Origin: Propionibacteriaceae bacterium
GTDB lineage: Bacteria; Actinomycetota; Actinomycetes; Propionibacteriales; Propionibacteriaceae
Assembly: GCA_030538175.1 (NCBI GenBank)
Contig: JAUNUL010000141.1
Span: 1-7,339, forward strand
Direction: 5' to 3'
Length of the DNA: 7,339 nt
Positions within the stretch are counted from its first letter, which is position 1. Each line of letters opens with the position of its first letter. The translations under genes were made by a program, and so were the position numbers. The notes under the pieces are model-generated. The model did not search any database and was not told where the DNA came from. It saw only the letters and a program-made list of their open reading frames with translations. This document shows positions 4,510 through 7,339 of the stretch, piece after piece.

Positions 4510-6534
4510 CTAGGTCTCCCCACTAAGCCGGCGCAGCGCTTGGACGACGACCTCACGATCGTTCGTCTGCCACATTGGCGGCATCCCGGCGCGGAGAAAC
4601 GAGCCGTAGCGCGCCGTGCTGAGGCGCGGGTCGAGCACCGCCACCACGCCCTTGTCCGTGGCCCGACGAATCAGGCGGCCGGCCCCCTGCGCCAGCAATA
4701 GCGCCGCGTGGCCTGCCGCGACGGCCATGAAGCCGTTGCCGCCGGCCTGGGCGACCGCCCGTTGCCGGGCTTGCATCAACGGATCATCCGGCCGGGGAAA
4801 GGGGATCTTGTCGATGATGACCAGCCGACAGGTGTCCCCCGGGACGTCGATCCCCTGCCACAACGACATGGTGCCGAACAGGCTCGTCTCGGGCTCGTTG
4901 ATGAAACGTCGGGTCAACTCCGACAGTTGCGCGTCACCCTGGCACAGCACCGTGTGCTTCTTGAGATTCTCCCGGACGTGGCGTGCGGCGAGTTCAGCAG
5001 ACCGGGTCGAGGCGAACAGCCCGAGCGTACGCCCGCCCGCCGCCCACACCAGTTCTGCGATCTCGGCCAGAACTGCGTCAGAGATCCCATCGCGGCCAGG
5101 AGGTGGCAGATGTCGGGTGACATAGAGAATCCCCTGCTTCCCATAGTCGAACGGGGAGCCGACATCGATCCCCCGCCAGGTGAGGGCGTCCCCCTCCTCC
5201 GACTCCGACGCGTCTTCGGTCATCTCCGGACGATCCCGGCGTTCTTCACGACGCAGGCCGACAGCACCCGCAGCTGACTCGAAGTCCCCGCCGATCCGCA
5301 GGGTTGCGGAGGTGAGGACGGTCGTGACCTGTTTCAGCACCCGTTCGCGCATCAGGCCCGCGACGCTCAGCGGGGCCACGCGAGCCTCCCGACCCATGCG
5401 TTCGCGCTCGGCGACATAGACAACATCAACATCGTTCAGGGCCGCCATCCGCTCTGCGACGTCAAAGACCTCTTTGACCGCGGCCTGGGCCTGCCGTTCC
5501 TCGTTGCTGGCCTCCTTGCCACCCAGGGCGCTAACCACCTTGCGGGACACGTCGCGAACCTGTTGGAACGCCCGCACAACAGGTGCATCCGGACCCGGAA
5601 CCTGTTCCAGCGCCGCGGCATCCAGCGCTGTCCGCAGCACATCACCCAACTCAAGGAACTCAAGACCGAGGTCGTCGGACAGCCACGGCAGCGTCCGCTT
5701 GGCAATCCGCTCCACCTGTTGGGGCGACAGCTCTGCCGACGCCGCCCCCGTGACGCGGGCGACCAGCTCGTGGGCCTCGTCGATGATCACGTGGTCGTGC
5801 TCGGGCAATGCGGTGCCACCGTGCATGGCGTCGATCGCCAGGAGCGCGTGGTTCGTGACGACAAGATCGGCGGCCCGGGCAACCTCTCGCGACTTCTCCA
5901 CAAAACAAACCTCGCCATGCGGACAGCGCTGGGCGCCGACACACTCCCGCACGGGCACCGACACCTGGGCCCAGGCCTTCGCGGTGTGGGTCGGGGCGTC
6001 ATCGCGATCTGCCAGACCTTGCTCATCGGCCTGGGCCTCAGCCCATTCCCGCAGCGCCACGACCTCGGCACCAACCACTGAGTCCGCCGACTGCGCCGTC
6101 GCTCGCAGTGCCTCGACGACCTCCGTGGAACCCAGGAGCGTGTCCTGGTCGTCGGCCGCCTGATCGCGGACGCGAAGCAGACACGCGTAGTTCGACCGCC
6201 CCTTGAGAATGGCCGTCCGGGGCCGCCGACCCAACACTTTCTCCACAGCATCAAGGGCCCGCGGGATGTCGGTTTTGGCGAGCTGGGCCTGCAGAGCCAG
6301 GGTTGCCGTGGCAACGATGACCCGCTCTGACGCACCGGCCGCGCGCATCAGGGCCGGCGCCAGATAGCCCAGGGACTTGCCGGTGCCAGTGCCCGCTTGG
6401 ACGAGCAGATGCTGTCCGCTGGCCAACGCCTCGGCCACCGCATCAGCCATTGCCACCTGGCCGGGTCGCTCGGTGCCGCCCAGTTCGGTGACAGCCTGGT
6501 GCAGAACCACGCGATGGTCAGGGGTTGAAGTCAC
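4510..6534 (-). CDS. dinG: DinG/YoaA-family iron-sulfur DNA helicase
   Basis: A 674-residue superfamily 2 (XPD-like) ATP-dependent 5'-3' DNA helicase, thought to resolve R-loops, D-loops and other structures during repair. Motifs in order: Walker A AGTGTGKS (47-54); iron-sulfur cluster cysteines C118, C198, C204 and C210 (NYAC, then C-x5-C-x5-C); NHALL (228-232); DEAH (252-255); TSATL (408-412); SLWQGIDVPG (557-566); and motif VI QGAGRLIRR (616-624). All four cluster cysteines are present. There is no N-terminal exonuclease domain as in the longer DinG of Bacillus and Staphylococcus. Residues about 428-450 form a charged, probably flexible insert. The start is GTG (6534-6532), with only a modest AAGG upstream. 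It is divergent from purU. It is SOS-controlled in E. coli, but no complete GAAC-N4-GTTC site is seen here. YoaA-like is an equally fair name. Confidence 0.93.
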   Translation of the reverse strand: MTSTPDHRVVLHQAVTELGGTERPGQVAMADAVAEALASGQHLLVQAGTGTGKSLGYLAPALMRAAGASERVIVATATLALQAQLAKTDIPRALDAVEKVLGRRPRTAILKGRSNYACLLRVRDQAADDQDTLLGSTEVVEALRATAQSADSVVGAEVVALREWAEAQADEQGLADRDDAPTHTAKAWAQVSVPVRECVGAQRCPHGEVCFVEKSREVARAADLVVTNHALLAIDAMHGGTALPEHDHVIIDEAHELVARVTGAASAELSPQQVERIAKRTLPWLSDDLGLEFLELGDVLRTALDAAALEQVPGPDAPVVRAFQQVRDVSRKVVSALGGKEASNEERQAQAAVKEVFDVAERMAALNDVDVVYVAERERMGREARVAPLSVAGLMRERVLKQVTTVLTSATLRIGGDFESAAGAVGLRREERRDRPEMTEDASESEEGDALTWRGIDVGSPFDYGKQGILYVTRHLPPPGRDGISDAVLAEIAELVWAAGGRTLGLFASTRSAELAARHVRENLKKHTVLCQGDAQLSELTRRFINEPETSLFGTMSLWQGIDVPGDTCRLVIIDKIPFPRPDDPLMQARQRAVAQAGGNGFMAVAAGHAALLLAQGAGRLIRRATDKGVVAVLDPRLSTARYGSFLRAGMPPMWQTNDREVVVQALRRLSGET

Positions 6535-6662
6535 CCGGCAACCTTAGCCAACTGGCACCAGAGCAGGTTTCTCCTTGTTTCTCGGGATATTTCGAGGGTT
6601 CGCGAACCTGGGCGTACGCCCGATGGGAGGATGCGCTCATCGACGAACCTGAGGAGTCAACG
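6535..6662. other. Divergent dinG/purU intergenic region
   Basis: This region should hold promoters for both genes. It contains two adjacent 12-bp palindromes (annotated separately) and the purU ribosome binding site GAGGAG (6651-6656). The stretch 6560-6592 is relatively AT-rich. I could not assign convincing -35/-10 pairs on either strand. CGAACCTG occurs twice (6602-6609 with one flanking difference, and 6644-6651), but neither copy has the GTTC partner of a LexA box. Confidence 0.5.
6597..6621. repeat. Two adjacent perfect 12-bp palindromes
   Basis: GGTTCGCGAACC (6597-6608) and GGGCGTACGCCC (6610-6621) are each perfect 12-bp palindromes separated by a single base. They differ in sequence, so they are not copies of one site. 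They lie 42-66 bp before the purU start and 63-87 bp before the dinG start. They may be protein-binding sites. As hairpins they would have almost no loop, and no T-tract follows. Confidence 0.6.
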
Positions 6663-7339
6663 ATGACGATTCTGACCGGGACCGACCGCAGCTTGGCCCA
6701 GACCATCAGCCCTGACGAAGGTCGCCTGACCGTGCATTGCGCCGACCGCCCGGGTGTCGTGGCGGCCATCGCGACCTTCCTCGCGGAACGCTCTGCCAAC
6801 ATCATCGAATCGGATCAGACCACCACTGACCCTGACGGTGGGCCGATCTTTCTCCGTGTCGTCTTCCGCAAGCCTGACCTGACTGCGGTGATCGACCAGG
6901 TACGCGAGGAGTTCGCCAGCACGGTGGTCGCTGCCTTCGAGATCGACGAATGGCAGATCACCCAGGCAGCCCTGCCGAAACGGGTCGCCGTGATGGTGTC
7001 GAAGTACGACCATTGCCTGATGGAACTGTTGTGGCGCTGGCGACGAGGCGAGCTCGCGGTCAACACCGGGCTGGTGATCTCCAATCACGCCGATCTCGGC
7101 CCTGCAGTCCGGTCGTTCGGCTTGCCGTTCGTGCACATTCCCGTCACCAAACAGAACAAGGAAGCGGCCGAGGCCGAACAGGTCCGTCTGCTGCGGGACA
7201 ACTTCGACGTTGTCGTGATGGCCCGCTATATGCAGATCCTGTCGAACGAATTCCTGCGTGATGTCGGCTGCCCGGTCATCAACATCCATCACTCGTTCCT
7301 GCCCGCGTTCATCGGCGCGTCACCGTACGCCCAAGCCCA
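6663..7339 (+). CDS. purU: Formyltetrahydrofolate deformylase, N-terminal part
   Basis: The gene is cut by the right edge; 225 residues of a usual total near 280-290 are present. PurU hydrolyses 10-formyl-tetrahydrofolate to formate and tetrahydrofolate, balancing one-carbon pools and feeding formate to PurT-type purine synthesis. The ATG at 6663 has GAGGAG with 6 bases between it and the start. Residues 20-100 are the N-terminal ACT domain (LTVHCADRPGVVAAIATFLAE and INxxSDQ-like IIESDQTT). Residues from about 106 form the formyltransferase fold: KRVAVMVSKYDHCLMELLWR, then VISNHADL, VARYMQIL-like MARYMQILS, and INIHHSFLPAFIGA (206-219). N207 and H209 match the catalytic Asn and His of this fold; the catalytic Asp lies beyond the edge. 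The ending PYAQA has Ala where E. coli PurU has His (PYHQA). It is transcribed away from dinG. Confidence 0.95.
   Translation, partial: MTILTGTDRSLAQTISPDEGRLTVHCADRPGVVAAIATFLAERSANIIESDQTTTDPDGGPIFLRVVFRKPDLTAVIDQVREEFASTVVAAFEIDEWQITQAALPKRVAVMVSKYDHCLMELLWRWRRGELAVNTGLVISNHADLGPAVRSFGLPFVHIPVTKQNKEAAEAEQVRLLRDNFDVVVMARYMQILSNEFLRDVGCPVINIHHSFLPAFIGASPYAQA

Noticed and set aside
3153..4526. A 457-codon open frame on the plus strand
   Set aside because: It is a shadow of the P450 gene, whose heme loop, ExxR and I-helix motifs are clear on the other strand.
6657..7292. A 211-codon open frame on the minus strand
   Set aside because: It is antisense to purU, which has clear ACT and formyltransferase motifs and a good ribosome binding site.

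Overview
The window looks like chromosomal DNA of a high-GC actinobacterium. Four things point there: the adenosylcobalamin-dependent ribonucleotide reductase next to nrdR, a LexA of the Actinobacteria type with [11 protein letters not shown] around its cleavage site, the SOS-box form CGAACN4GTTC, and the strong G/C bias at third codon positions. Reliance on a B12-dependent reductase would suit a propionibacterial-type organism. That is inference; nothing here fixes the genus.

Layout from left to right. The minus strand carries the 5' part of nrdJ (1-574), cut by the window edge, then nrdR (657-1112). A 198-bp gap follows (1113-1310) with a phased cluster of DnaA-box-like motifs. Next, still on the minus strand, come a small DUF2752 membrane protein (1311-1766) and a single-pass membrane protein (1852-2220) in the position where many actinobacteria carry the SOS cell-division suppressor DivS/Rv2719c. 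This one has no LysM domain. A divergent control region (2221-2440) holds two LexA boxes, one for each direction. lexA runs rightward (2441-3220). It converges, with only 16 bp between stop codons, on a minus-strand cytochrome P450 gene (3237-4433). Upstream of that, on the same strand, is a dinG-family iron-sulfur helicase (4510-6534). A 128-bp divergent gap with two adjacent perfect 12-bp palindromes separates dinG from purU (6663 to the right edge), which is truncated by the window.

How the genes work together. LexA should repress itself and the divergent divS-like gene through the two boxes. DinG is a DNA-repair-type helicase. NrdR and NrdJ control and make deoxynucleotides. PurU returns one-carbon units from formyl-tetrahydrofolate as formate and so touches purine supply. 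The left half is therefore a DNA-damage and dNTP-supply neighbourhood. The four minus-strand genes from the SOS promoter down to nrdJ are all co-directional with no obvious intrinsic terminator, so SOS read-through into nrdR-nrdJ is possible. The P450 is the outsider: it sits between lexA and dinG, has its own AT-rich upstream region with a tandem repeat, and lacks the usual acidic residue in its I-helix motif.

No mobile element, CRISPR array, tRNA or rRNA was seen.
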